Translations under genes and position numbers: made by a program
Assembly: GCF_004664715.2 (NCBI RefSeq)
Contig: NC_051070.1
Span: forward strand, 42,000,456 to 42,064,455
Reading direction: 5' to 3'
From: Peromyscus leucopus
Taxonomy: Eukaryota > Chordata > Mammalia > Rodentia > Cricetidae
DNA length: 64,000 nt
In this document: piece by piece, positions 1-11,115 of the stretch
Layout of the letters: each line of letters begins with the position of its first letter
Position numbering within the stretch: position 1 is the stretch's first letter
The notes under the pieces: generated by a model
Told to the model about the DNA's origin: nothing
Seen by the model: the letters and a program-made list of their open reading frames with translations, nothing else
The model's database searches: none

Positions 1-765
1 GATTCTTCCAGGTTATTGATATCTTCATCTCTTTATGTTCTATGAGGCAAGTGTGTGGTGTCTTTAGCAACAGTGTTTTATCATCAAGGTCTGGAGGGTA
101 AGCAAGAGCAATGGCAAAAGACTTTAATGTTTTTACTTGGGGAAAGGTGGTATGGAACCCAGCTGATCAACAACTCAAAAAGTGGTTGCTTCTTTGAAAG
201 CCTATGGTGTCTGAGAAAGACATTATAAAGTAATTATTTTAAAGCTGTTTTTATGTGTGTATTACATACATAAAACCCATTAATATTATATATGTAGGCA
301 TTTTATTGAATTTCTATGGCAGTAGGTTTCCATATGGCTTTTTCATAGGTCTTTAGTATTGGTAATCCCTCCCTGTACTCCATTTTCCACCCTTCCTTTC
401 GATCACTCATTATTAACCCTTCCTGTTTCATTATCCCCCTTTTCCCCTTCATATAACTTATGCTTCCTTCCATTGAGCCCCATCCTCCCAGCACAAACCC
501 TTACTCATTTTGTGACTTCTGTGGGTCCTCAACTTAAACACACATATCCACAGTCTCAAATTTAACATTCACACATGAGGAAGAACATGTGGCAGCTTCC
601 TGTGTGTCTGGGTTACCTCACATGGTATAAATATTTCTAGCTCTATCCATGAGCCCTAGGAGAGAGCTGCAAACTTAATATTAATTCTCTGCAGATTAGC
701 ACAGTATTAAACTATCCTCCAGAGTTATCATTATATTCATAGATCAGTGTCTCTCAACTTTCATC
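1..765 (-). repeat. L1 3' UTR fragment (Lx type), antisense, runs off the left edge
   Basis: The plus strand reads like the complement of a rodent L1 3' UTR: the motif GTGTGGTGTCTTTAGCAACA, then GGTCTGGAGGGTAAGCAAGA, a pyrimidine-rich stretch near 365-500, and the 'acatgaggaagaacatgtgg ... ctgggttacctcaca' block at about 570-625. It starts before the window. Two short open frames inside it are shadows. Family assignment is from memory. Confidence 0.7.
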
Positions 766-774
766 ATAGGAGCT

Positions 775-1234
775 TCTTTCTCTAGAAAATGGCAATTAAT
801 GAAGAGACCCACCACTGGTCAAGTGCAGAGAATAAGGGACTACCTAAGGCTCAGTCCTGAGTGGGATCTCATTATCTCACACCCTCCCAACAAGGAAATG
901 GGACCAAACAGATGGTAAGAACAAGGAGAAATAAACATCTACAAAGAAACAGTGTTTCTGGACATGATAGATCTGCTATGCACATGAAATTACAATGGCT
1001 ATGACTGCATGCCTACATTCTACAAAGGTATACAACAGATCAAGCCAGCCAAAATTCCATTGAGGAATGAAGAGGAGATCATGAGGCCTTACTCTTATTT
1101 GGGAAACTACTAGAAATTGGTGGCTGCTAGGGGAGTTGGAAAAAGTTTTGCTGAGTGATGCAACCTTTGAAGTCCTACCCATATTCCTGAAGATTCATGT
1201 TCCTACATTTATCTGGTGGCACTAAGTAGACTCA

Positions 1235-1282
<48 letters not shown>

Positions 1283-1295
1283 TGTGTATGTGTGT

Positions 1296-1347
<52 letters not shown>

Positions 1348-1532
1348 GGGGGAGAGGGAGAGGTGGGGAGAGGGAGAGGGAGAGCGAGAGAGCACATTGT
1401 TGTGACTTAAATGTGTGGTAGGGTCAATACAAGAAAAGTTAGAGAGGAGGCCATAGAAGGTGGATTGATCAAACACATAATATGCATGTATAAAACTCTC
1501 AATTAAAAAGATAAGAATGTTTTGATATATTT
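775..1532 (+). repeat. L1 3' UTR fragment (Lx type), sense
   Basis: The order of blocks matches a rodent L1 3' UTR read in sense: 'agtgcagagaataagggact', 'ttctggacatgata', 'caacagatcaagccagccaa', 'gaaattggtggctgctaggg', and a terminal 'atgcatgtataaaactctcaatt' tail near 1480-1507. It is interrupted by a TG/GA microsatellite. It lies head to head with the antisense piece at 1-765. Confidence 0.7.
1237..1394. repeat. (TG)n tract followed by a G/A-rich tract
   Basis: TG dinucleotides run from 1237 to about 1343 with three ATG interruptions, followed by a purine run (GAGGGGGGAGAGGGAGAGG...) to about 1394. Cys/Val-repeat and His/Thr-repeat open frames on the two strands are artefacts of this tract. 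Confidence 0.95.
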
Positions 1533-2035
1533 TAAAAGCTTTACTTCCCTCTATTCTTTGCTAGACAGCAAGAGGGTATTTACCAAACATTCACTGTAAA
1601 ACATGTCAGAGTTCCAGAATACAAGGCTCATGTTGAGGGATAAGGAGGCTCTTTTCTGACTGAGTTTTCTTCAAAAATTGAGTTATAATAATTTTTTTTT
1701 TGCATTTAACATCTATAAGTATAGCAGTTGTGGTCCTGATTTCTCTATGGTTAGTATAGAGTCATTTCATGGAAATTCCTGCTTCAGAGCTCTGCTGTAG
1801 AAGGTTTTGATTTTCAGTTCCTGCCTGTTAGTGTCTCCAGTTGAAGAGAAGCAGTGGTTTACCCTGTGACCTCACTTTTCTTAAACCTTAAAGAACTGTG
1901 GAATCTTCAACTCTTTCCTCTTTTACTTGTTGGGATAAAAAGAAATTTTGTAGCTTCATGTATGTCAGACCCACACCAGAAGCTAAAAATGGTTTTTGTG
2001 TGCCAAAATCCAGCTAGACTTGAAGATTGAATATA
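1533..2035. other. Unique AT-rich DNA, nothing recognised
   Basis: No open frame, repeat consensus or RNA gene recognised. A T10 run lies near 1693. Confidence 0.5.
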
Positions 2036-2215
2036 TGAATTTTAAGCAACAAATATTTGTCAAATACTATGTCACACGTATGAGTAACAGAAGTATTTAA
2101 TTCATCATTATAACTAAACAGTGAGGAAACTGGCTTCATTTTACAATTGAGGATATTGAAGTTTAGAGTACCTAACTCATATATCAAATAATAAAATTAT
2201 AATTTAAATTTAAGT
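2036..2215 (-). repeat. MIR-type ancient SINE, antisense
   Basis: The order 'caacaaatatttgtcaaat...actatgt', 'cagtgaggaaactgg', 'ttttacaattgagga', 'agtttagagtaccta' follows the complement of a mammalian-wide MIR (the 'tgaggaaactgaggc...agag' core). It is diverged, as expected for this age. Confidence 0.55.
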
Positions 2216-2244
2216 CAAGGTAAAACTGTTAATAAATAGTCTTT

Positions 2245-2312
2245 TGAGTGTAAGAGAAAGAACAAAAAGAAGAGTGAAAGAGAAAAAATAGGGAGGAGGG
2301 AAAATAGAGAGA
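2245..2312. repeat. Purine-rich (A/G) tract
   Basis: Almost uninterrupted A/G sequence including 'agagaaagaacaaaaagaag' and 'gggaggagggaaaa'. Low complexity. Confidence 0.8.
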
Positions 2313-2371
2313 TTAGGTTTCTTTGAAAAATATTTACAGCCATTGACTTTATTTCATGAAAATAAATAGAT

Positions 2372-2433
2372 TATTATGTTTTCAAACATAATAGAAAATA
2401 ATATAGATATTATGTTTTCAAACATAATAGAAA
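2372..2433. repeat. Duplicated short hairpin (26-bp unit, two exact copies)
   Basis: A 26-bp unit occurs exactly at 2372-2397 and 2408-2433. Each unit contains TATTATGTTT, TC, AAACATAATA: perfect 10-bp inverted arms with a 2-nt spacer. Confidence 0.9.
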
Positions 2434-3385
2434 GAGTCTATTCCAAACTTTTGTGCAATGCATATCTTCTTGTAGAATAGAATTGTGGTTATCAGTAAAT
2501 ATATGAAAAACTTTGGAAATTTTTTTCTCTCAACCTGTGAGAAAACAAAAGGACATTTCATATTTGAGTTAGACATGTCATTGTCCCAGTGATGTACAAT
2601 CTTATCACCAGAAATGTGATGAGAAAAAAGTGCCTGTCCTCCATGCCTTCCTGGTTTAACGTTGGAGAGCTGGTGTTTTATCACCACTCCAAGGTGGTGC
2701 CATCATTTATGTATATAAGAATTACTCAGGTAAATGTCAGTCCAGTTAAGGCCAGGAGGCCTGTGCACTCTGTAAATCATGGAAGCAAAGCTCACCACCA
2801 CTTCTTTACCTTAGGCAACAAGCTCCCTGAAAGGAAGGGGAAAAAATTAAAGCCGTAAAGCCAGTTAAATGAAAGGAGAAAGTTGAGTGAAAATGCACAG
2901 GCAGTTTCTGCCAATATACTTTATTGTGAGTCATTTTGTAATGTTTTGATTCCCCATATGTATTTGTTGAAAGTTGCATACAACCATTGCTCTGCTTATC
3001 ATCAAGGCAGTGAATATATTAAGAAAGCATCTCAGTCCAGCAGGGTTCTCAATGTTGGGAACAAAGTCTGTTTAAGAAAAAACATTGTCTTTGAAGTTTG
3101 TCCTCTGCTGTCAAAGCATTAATAAAAGTGGGAATACACCTCACTTATTTAAATCAGAAGAGTACACAAGTGTCCTTCCAATAAGGGGCCATATAATTAT
3201 ATGGGAAAGATCATACAACAGGACTCAGAAGTCACTGTGCAATTTCTCTCTGATCAAAGAAGAAAAAAACTGTTTCAGTAGAAAAACTAACACTTGTTTA
3301 AAACGGTTGTGTAATGAGAAAGTAGGTTAATGGCTGCAATTATTTAGAGGCAACTGTATTGAGTTTTTGTTCCCTTATATTTACT
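2434..3385. other. Unique DNA, no gene recognised
   Basis: Contains several overlapping short open frames of under 90 codons without recognisable domains or splice-supported structure. No repeat recognised. Confidence 0.45.
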
Positions 3386-3388
3386 TTT

Positions 3389-3530
3389 TTGGTTTGTTTG
3401 TTTGTCTCAAGACAGGGTTTCTCTGTGTAGCTTTGGAGCCTTTCCTGGAACTTGCTCTGTAGACCAGGCTACCCTTAAACTCAAAGAGATCTGCCTGCCT
3501 ATGCCTCCCGAGTAGTGTGATTAAAGTATT
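3389..3530 (-). repeat. B1 SINE, antisense
   Basis: Starts in a TTTG-rich run (complement of the A-rich tail) and continues with 'gacagggtttctctgtgtag', 'gtagaccaggct', 'gatctgcctgcct' and 'gtgtgattaaagtatt'. This is the complement of a 7SL-derived B1. Confidence 0.9.
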
Positions 3531-4203
3531 TTCAGGATTACAAAGCAGACTTTTCAGATAACACTAACAGTAATATTCCATGAAATTGCTTTTAACTACT
3601 AAATGACAGATGTTGAAATATACCATACCTAGTGCTTAACATTATAAACATACACCATCAGCTTATTTCTAATACTAACTGTCATCTTCTATTAACTATT
3701 ATTAATTGTTTCTTTTGCTATGTCGTTATAAAAAGACATACAAAAAGTGAATATAAAGCCGATCGGTGATAGTGCATGCCTTTAATTAATAATTTAAGAA
3801 TTGACTCTAATGTTACTTAATCATGGCTGTGAAGCCTTACAATGATCATGATGTAATTCAACTGAAGAAAGGATGCACTGTAATACCCTTTCAGTGATAA
3901 AGTTCAGGGTATTTTCTTATGAATGAAGAATATATATTCTGAAGGTTTTTCAAAACTGTAATAAGTGAAACTTCCCTCTTTGAAATTTTGAGGGAGAGAA
4001 AATATCCTGCCATGCCTTAAACTAGAAAACTTATGAGAAAAAATCACTTTCAAATAACTATTTATGGTAATTTGCTGCATGATTTATTTTATTAGTTGTT
4101 ATTGTTGTTAGTTTCTTCTGTTCCTAATTTATGCATTTAGTTGCATCATGTATGTATACACATGAAAAGAAGGTAATGTATATTACAAATATATAATATG
4201 CAT
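3531..4203. other. Unique AT-rich DNA
   Basis: No open frame of note and no repeat recognised. Confidence 0.45.
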
Positions 4204-4206
4204 GAG

Positions 4207-4256
<50 letters not shown>
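4204..4256. repeat. (TA)n(TG)n microsatellite
   Basis: About 11 TA units followed by about 16 TG units. The TG run abuts the LTR-like element starting at 4257. TA units reappear at 4672-4686 beyond that element, so the element probably landed in a pre-existing TA tract. Confidence 0.95.
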
Positions 4257-4261
<5 letters not shown>

Positions 4262-4672
4262 CCAACCGTCTTATTAAATAAGAAACACAGAAACAATGTA
4301 AAAGAGAAAGCCGAGAGGTCAGAGCTCAGAGCTAAAATCTCACCCTTCCTCCTGCTGTCCCAGCTTCGCGAAAAGAGACCTACTTCCTGTCGGTTCGTTT
4401 TTTTATAGTATGTTGTTCTGCCTTCTCATTGGTTGTAAACCCAAACACATGACTGCCTTGTCACTGTCTGAATGTACAGCCCCCTAGGTCTTAAAGGCAT
4501 ATGTCTCCAATGCTGGCTATATCCCTGAACACACAGAGATCTTATGGGATTAAAGGCATGTGCCACCACCGCCACACTCTTGCTATGGCTCTAATAGCTC
4601 TGACCCCTGGACAACTTTATTTATTAACATACAATCAAAATAATATTTGAGTACAATTAGATTACCACCACA
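4257..4672 (-). mobile_element. LTR-like element, copy 1 (minus strand), with embedded SINE segment
   Basis: Read on the minus strand it begins TGTGGTGGTAATC and ends GGTTGGTTACA, giving LTR-type TG...CA ends. Inside, in LTR order, are AATAAATAAAG, a SINE-like 'ggtggcacatgcctttaatc' segment, a CCAAT box (CCAATGAGAAGGC), TATAAAA, and a final TTATTTAATAAGA. A near-identical copy lies at 33152-33589. Copy 1 lacks about 21 bp that copy 2 has just before 'gggattaaagg'. The flanks are microsatellite, so no clean target duplication can be read. I cannot name the family. Confidence 0.75.
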
Positions 4673-4686
4673 TATATATATATATC

Positions 4687-6790
4687 AGTATTTTCAAAAA
4701 TATGGTTGAGGAGGGGTCTTGGAAATTATCGCCATGGTTAAACAAAATAACCCATAATCAACTTTCACATAGCAAAACTAAAAATAAGGAATGCATATAA
4801 TCTAATAGGCATATTATAATCATTTTAAATACTTATATGGTTTAATAGTATTAGATCTAATCATGTTAACTTCTGCAAAAAAGACAGGTAACTAAAACTG
4901 TTCATGAGGTTGTGTGGTAGATGATGAGCTCTCTATGCTTATGAGAAAAAATCTGGCACTTTTGTATAAAACTGAGTAAGTAATACAAACTGTACCCCAA
5001 ACATCATTTGAGATCATTTTATACAGACATAAAATGAAAACAAACATGAATATTCTGTACTACATTGGCATGGATGTAAGAAAGTACTGCCCATCAAACT
5101 GTCTATCATTTTTAGAATAATGAAACAAAGCATAATGAACAGAACCATGGAATTCAACTAAAAACTGAGTTTACATATGAACACATTTAAATAATTTAAA
5201 TGTGTAGGATAAACCAAAGAGCTATGAAACTGTTGGCATAATAATTTATGTGCTTTAAAACACATCCACAAGACATCAATACACACTTCATGAGAACAGG
5301 TGGAAAAGTTATCAGTGGATGCTGAAAAAAAAAAAAAAAGAGCAATGAAGTATCAAAGAGACAATAAAGTTAACTAGCATAGACCAGAATTAAGGCCTGG
5401 AACCAACTCAAGTTGTTACATTACAATACAAAAAGAAAGAGTGTTTTCAACAAACTTTGTCACACGTACTAAGTATGTTTCAATGTGAAAATATAGTTCA
5501 AAAGAACTATAACTGAAATAGTAAGGTCATAGTTTTGATAGATGAATTTGATAAATTTGGCATCTTTCAAATCACATGATCAAAGCAACTACCTAACGCC
5601 AAACAAACGTGTTGTGTTCATTGGCAACATTCAGTTTCTGCTGTTATGATAATGGGTTCTGAGATTTATGGGCTTGGTCATTAATTCTTTAACAAGAGAG
5701 GATTTTTTTGTTGTTGTTGATGTTTTTGTTTGTTTCATCTCTGTTCTATCTTTCCAATTCAGTAACATTCACTCAAAATCAATTTAAATTTTTTTTTTTT
5801 GTGATATGCCCTTCCAGTCAAGCTAGACACATCAAGAAGAATATCATTTGGAGTAGAGAAGCTCTAATTTAGTTCATCAGGCTAATTGTACAACATATTT
5901 TTTAACAAATCTCTACAAATGAATTTAAAATATATCACAAATCCACACAAATTCTCACAAACTTAATTAAAAATTCATAAGCCAGAAATTTCTAAGTGAG
6001 ACTCTAGTCTGTGTGTGCTAGCTTTTTTATTACAATTATTATATATTGATAGTGGAGTATTACCCTTAAACACAGTGTGAATCACCATACACAAACTGTT
6101 GAAAGCTCTCCACTGGTTAGAAAGAAATTCTGCACCCTCTTCTAATACTCATTTCTCTACCGATCCCATCTTTGTCCCTTTTCTCCAACTTAAATAGGTT
6201 TCAAATTAAGACTTAGAAGACAGAAAATGAGTCTCATATCTACTCTATTGATGTTTCCTTTAGGTTAACTATGCTTCTTCTCTGATAATTAAATCCCTGC
6301 TGTTGTTTTAAACTTAAGTGCTTCTACCTCTACCTAGAAACAATTATGCAGTTGAAAGTCACAAACTCTTATCTTGTGCATGTATCTGAATTTATTTATA
6401 ACACTTCTATTAAACAAAATACTTTGTCCTTGTGTGGCAGACATGAAAATATTTATTTCTACATGTCCATAGCATTTTAATACATGATTATGCAGAAGTT
6501 TTATGTTTGTAAGTCTTGGATAAAATTTCCTTCCATCCTTACCTCTTAATTTCCTTCTTTGCATATTATAAATTTACTGAATAATTTGAAATTGTAACAG
6601 TTGAACATAATAATATCTCAAAAATATACCTGTAAATTCTTGTTAGTTGTGATAATTTATTTGTTGTAAATTTCTCTTTTTTGTAATTTTAAGAATGAGA
6701 TAGCAAAACTTGTCAGGGCAAAATTGAAGATGGTAAATAAATTGATACATTATGCAACAAATAATAGAATGAGAGGAGTTAGAGATAGAT
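4687..6790. other. Unique AT-rich DNA
   Basis: No gene recognised. Contains an A16 run near 5323-5338 and T-rich runs near 5704 and 5790, possibly tails of decayed retroelements. Confidence 0.45.
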
Positions 6791-6801
6791 GATATACAGA
6801 T

Positions 6802-6802
<1 letters not shown>

Positions 6803-6851
<49 letters not shown>
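6803..6851. repeat. (GATA)n tetranucleotide microsatellite
   Basis: At least eleven consecutive GATA units. The Ser/Ile/Tyr/Leu-repeat open frame across it on the minus strand is an artefact. Confidence 0.95.
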
Positions 6852-6852
<1 letters not shown>

Positions 6853-7035
6853 TCCATCATATATCAAAGGTAAGAGTAGCAACATAGAGGCACCAATACA
6901 ACAGCAACCAGCACCTACAAGTTGGCATAAACCCTGAAAAGTTTTCATAAAGATTATGAATCAGGAATTGTGGTATATTAGGTACTTGCACTGAAGAGTT
7001 GAGTTCATTTGAAACTCTACAAATGTGTATGATTT

Positions 7036-8190
7036 AATCCCCATTTTTTGAGATTACAAAAAATTATAACATTCTTACTTTCATTTCTTCCCTCTAAACC
7101 CTCCCATATACCCTTTCCCAATCTGCTTCAAATCCATGGCATCTTTTTTCACCCTACTTGTTATTTCATACATATATGCATGTGTATGTACATTTAAATT
7201 TCTGAATATAACCTGTTGAGTACATATAATGTCACTTATATGTATAATTTCTGGAATGACTATTTGACCCTAGACAAACAATTGGTGTATTCTTCCCTGG
7301 GGAAAACCACCTCCCAGCTTTCTTCAGTTGCCTATAGATCTTTGTATAAAGTTAAGTTCTTACGGGCTTTTCCTTGTCTACTTTGGCATGTTCACATCCA
7401 GCTTACCATTGGACACGCATAATGATGAGAGTTTTGGGGTATAGCTTCTGATATTGATAGCAGACAAAATCTCACAACATACTCTTGGATCCCCTGGCTG
7501 TTACATCTATCTGCTCATTCTTCTGTAATATTCCCTGAGCTCTAGGTATGGTACTTTTGGTAGGTGTATCCACTAGGTTCCATAGCTCTACATCTTACTT
7601 GTAGTTTTCTGTAATAGTCTCCATCTGTTTGAAAGAGAAGTTTCTTTGATGAATGTTGAAGACTACAGTTATCTATAGGTATAAGGATAAATGTTTACAG
7701 ATTATTATTGAGAATAGTGCTAGGTTAGTAAATTAGTAGTTGTAGAATCTTAAATAACCATATGTCACAAGCACTGAGTAAATAGCTAGATTTACAGAAT
7801 TATATATTTTCCCTCTTGTAAGGGAAAGCTTGTTAAGCTTGTCTTAAGTTCAGTTACAGATTTGTTGGTAATAGCCAATCACATGTGCCACAACTGCATC
7901 CTTGGGTTTGCCTTGCCATGCTACTTATTGACGTGGCTCATAAGCATCAATGCTAGGTAAGACTATTGGTTGCTTCCCTCATTTAGTTCCCTTCGCGTAA
8001 GATGAAAGCTAGCTTTCAGGAAGGAAAATTTCAGCTCAAGGGTCTCTGGGTCCTGTTTTTTCAGTGTGTAGTGTCATCAGCAATAAAGACTTGACTTCTA
8101 ACTCTGGGCACAACCAAGGGCAACAACAATAGGCTGTATGTTTTGTGAGTCCCTTTGACACCACTGATCAAAAACTCAAAAGAGTGGCAT
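7036..8190 (-). repeat. L1 3' UTR (Lx type), antisense, long fragment
   Basis: The plus strand follows the complement of an Lx L1 3' UTR over more than 1 kb. Blocks in order: 'tttctgaatataacctgttg', 'attcttccctggggaaaacc', 'ttggcatgttcacatccagc', 'gagttttggggtatagcttc', 'ttccctgagctctaggtatg', 'agtctccatctgtttgaaag', 'gctagctttcaggaagg', 'gtgtagtgtcatcagcaata'. The far end resembles the sequence at the window's left edge. Confidence 0.8.
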
Positions 8191-8368
8191 TATATTCATT
8201 AAGGTAGGATAGATAATTGAGTATTTTCTGTTAATTTGTTAGACACAAGTGGACTGGAATTCATTACATTGTGAATGCAGTCTTTACTTGATAATTGTTC
8301 ATGTTGTATACAGTCTTACTGGGTTAAAGTTAAAACTTTATTTTTTTTGTTTAGATGAAAAGGAGAAA

Positions 8369-8645
8369 TGTTGTAGAATGTTATTTCAAGGTGTGTTACT
8401 TTTGTTTATGCTCTGGAATATTTGTTTAGTGATGCAAAGATGTGTTTGATTAAATAAAATTCACCTGTGGTCAGGAGGCTGAGTCAGAAACTAGCTGACA
8501 GGAAGTGGTAGGTGAAGCCAGGTGGAGAAGGGTCTTTAAGTAGGGGCAAGGAAAAACACAGGGCTTTTTGGAGGACATGAGCAAGGTAGGGAGATGAGCT
8601 ACTTGCTATTCAGCCTCTCTGCAGAACAAAATTCCACCTTAAAAA
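8369..8645 (+). mobile_element. LTR-like rodent repeat, sense, partial
   Basis: Begins TGTTGTAGAATGTTATTTC and runs through 'ggtgtgttacttttgtttat', 'gatgcaaagatgtgtttga', 'gaaactagctgacaggaagt' and 'ctttttggaggacatgagca', matching a common rodent LTR-type repeat from memory. The end is ragged and runs into an A-run at 8641-8655, so no target duplication was found. Confidence 0.5.
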
Positions 8646-8712
8646 AAAAAAAAAACTCAAAAGAGTGTTTTTCATGCCTAGTGTTTGTTTTGTTTGTTTG
8701 TTTGTTTTAAGT
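8641..8712. repeat. A-run and (TTTG)n simple repeat
   Basis: A15 at 8641-8655 and four to five TTTG/TTTGT units around 8688-8706. Confidence 0.85.
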
Positions 8713-8774
8713 GGCCATTTGGCTCTTGAAGGAAGCACTATCATCTCAGATAATAAAAGTTCATTAAAACTGTA

Positions 8775-8885
8775 TAAATATGATTATACAAGGAATTACT
8801 TATCCCCATTTTATACATGATACAACAAAAGACAGAAAATTTCTAGTGGCCTAGATCTTCAGCTAAAATTACTTTCCTGTGCCAA
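8775..8885 (-). repeat. Possible MIR fragment, antisense
   Basis: 'ccccattttatacatgatac' and the following A-rich and purine text resemble the complement of the MIR core ('ccccattttacagatgagga'). Weak. Confidence 0.3.
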
Positions 8886-10640
8886 AAAGTCTGTTGAGAA
8901 ATGAGTGGCAGAAGAAGAGAGGCACACTTGGAAGAGGAGAAACAATCCTGATTTGAGAATTGAATTTAAAAATGTTAACAATCACAAAACATGGAAAACC
9001 TTAGATGAGGATTGTTTGCTTAAATCTTCCAGTTCTCACTCTGTCCTGCACATGAACATGGAGATAGATAAAAGAGATAAGATAGGTGTAGAGCATGAAA
9101 TGCATTAGATAGGATGTGAATTACACTCTTCTCAACCTGCTTAACATATGATGTGAAGTAGCCTGTGATGACATTGATGTTATACTTTCCTTATAATTTG
9201 ATCCATCCTTTATTCAACACACTTAACAGTGAAGAGTAGAGAAATATTTATTTTACTTTAAATCAAGCCAATGTTGACATCACACCCTGAATTTCCAATT
9301 ATTTCAATGGAAGACAGGCACAGAATTAAGTTCATTTCATAGTTGATTACCCATACACTCAACTACCGATGCTCCTTTTCAACCAGGCCCTCTTCCCATT
9401 TTCTCATTCCTTAACCTTGTCCAAGAGGAACAATCCTCCTTCGTCACACTTTATAAATATTTTTGATACACTTCTTTGTATTTTGCCCAGAGGATACATG
9501 TCTTTGATAAGATACTAGCCAGCTACAATTGTTACCATTATTTTGTAGTGCTGAAAACTAATTGCCTAGTAAAAGAAGTTGGATTTTTATACAAATTTGA
9601 TGTGACTTGCTTTCAGTCCCTCCTAGAACAGTAGATAGACAGGACACCAGCTGTCTCTCACACAATGGACTGGCTGACTTAACTTTCCCATCAGCACCCT
9701 CTTCATCTTACAAGAGACCAATATTCTTGGCTACACATCAGATTATTTATTTCCCAGTGATGGAGTCTCCTTCGTGATTATGTCCTTAGCTTTGTTTCAA
9801 ATCAGACACAATTGCATGGGATTTTTATGATCGCAAATGTTTGGTCTGCTGATTTGTTTTTGTGTTGTTTTGTTTGCTTTGTTTTGTTTTTCTTATAGCA
9901 TTTAGTTTAGAGAACTTACATTCTTGCTTTTGAGCTCTTAAGTCTTCTAGCTATGTTTTACCAGTTTTGTATCCAGAAATGTCTTCCTCGGGGACTTTGG
10001 TGCCGTTCCTTCAACCTTCAAGGTCTAGGAAGATGGTGTCCCTGTCTCAGTCTCAGGGTGGGTAGGTGCCTTATTGTAATGGTTGCAATAGGCTAACAAA
10101 TCAGAGAGATCAGCTTCCTCCTAAAATCCTCCATCATTGTTTTCCTTATTTAATCTATGCTAACCCCCACATCTACTGTTTCCAAAAAGTTGAAAATCAT
10201 CTTTCACCTATATGTCAATAGCCTGGCCTTATGTCTCACATGTCTTTAGAAAAATGCTTCACATCCTTCAGTCTGTCCAGAGCAGCTTTACTTAGACACT
10301 TTGAAAGTAAGGAGGAAAATGGACTACAGTTCTTAATATTTTATGAAGAAATAGAAGACAGTATATCCTTTGGTGTAAACAAAGACTATTCTCACACACA
10401 TACATATGCAAACAAGTTTGAACCTGATGGGAAAGTCAAACCCAAGTTGCTTTGTTCATTTCGGTGTCTGCCTGCATCTGTCTGTATTTGAATTTGTGAC
10501 CCTGAGTTTATACTTTTACAAAAGCCAGAAGGAGGTTATTTTCAAGTACCTTCTGCTTTAGGCCCTGAAAGGCCCCTCAGGCAAAGAAACACAAAAGACT
10601 TCTTAGAACAGAAGGAAAAAATGCAGAGCACAAAACACAT
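8886..10640. other. Unique DNA, no gene recognised
   Basis: Only short frames (67 and 86 codons at 8905-9108 and 10231-10491) without recognisable domains. A TTTG-rich low-complexity patch lies at about 9856-9893. Confidence 0.45.
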
Positions 10641-10649
10641 TGAACTCTC

Positions 10650-11115
10650 ATTCCTTCTGATCACTCCTCAGTGGAGTAAAGAAAACACAAATGAATTTTC
10701 CAATAAATGATCCTGCCACACGGTGTTTGTGAAGTGCCATGATTTCTGCTCATCTTTGCCACGCAAGTGCCTGCTTGTTAATAATTCACCAAGAGAGATT
10801 CATTACCCACTTTTCTTCTGTTTTGTAGTTTTTAATAAAGTTAGGATGCTGTGCTTTTTATTTTGAAATGTGGGATTTCAATTATCAGGATACTTTTTAC
10901 TCCATGAAAGTCAATGTGAAATGTGTTAAAATGCCTTGAGATCCTCTAGTGAAATGAATGAGATAAATAATAATTCACTCCATAAACAGTTGACACTTAA
11001 GCTTTTGGGAGTTCTTCAAATGTCTCTTGCCCTTGGTGATCTAAATGGGAATCCTACCTACTACTTTACACTAATCTGCATTGTAGCATCATTGTAATTT
11101 ATACCTGTAGCAGAA
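10650..11115. other. Repeat-free block, candidate conserved non-coding DNA
   Basis: No transposon consensus recognised over about 460 bp. It contains 'ttaataattcacca', 'ataataattcactccataaa' and a retained CpG ('cacacggtgtttgtg'), typical of AT-rich conserved non-coding elements. Assignment is an impression only; conservation cannot be seen from one sequence. Confidence 0.25.

Noticed and set aside
1209..1476. Cys/Val and His/Thr repeat proteins
   Set aside because: Pure consequence of the (TG)n/(CA)n tract.
6643..6948. 101-codon frame with a Leu-Ser-Ile-Tyr repeat
   Set aside because: Translation of the (GATA)n microsatellite on the minus strand.
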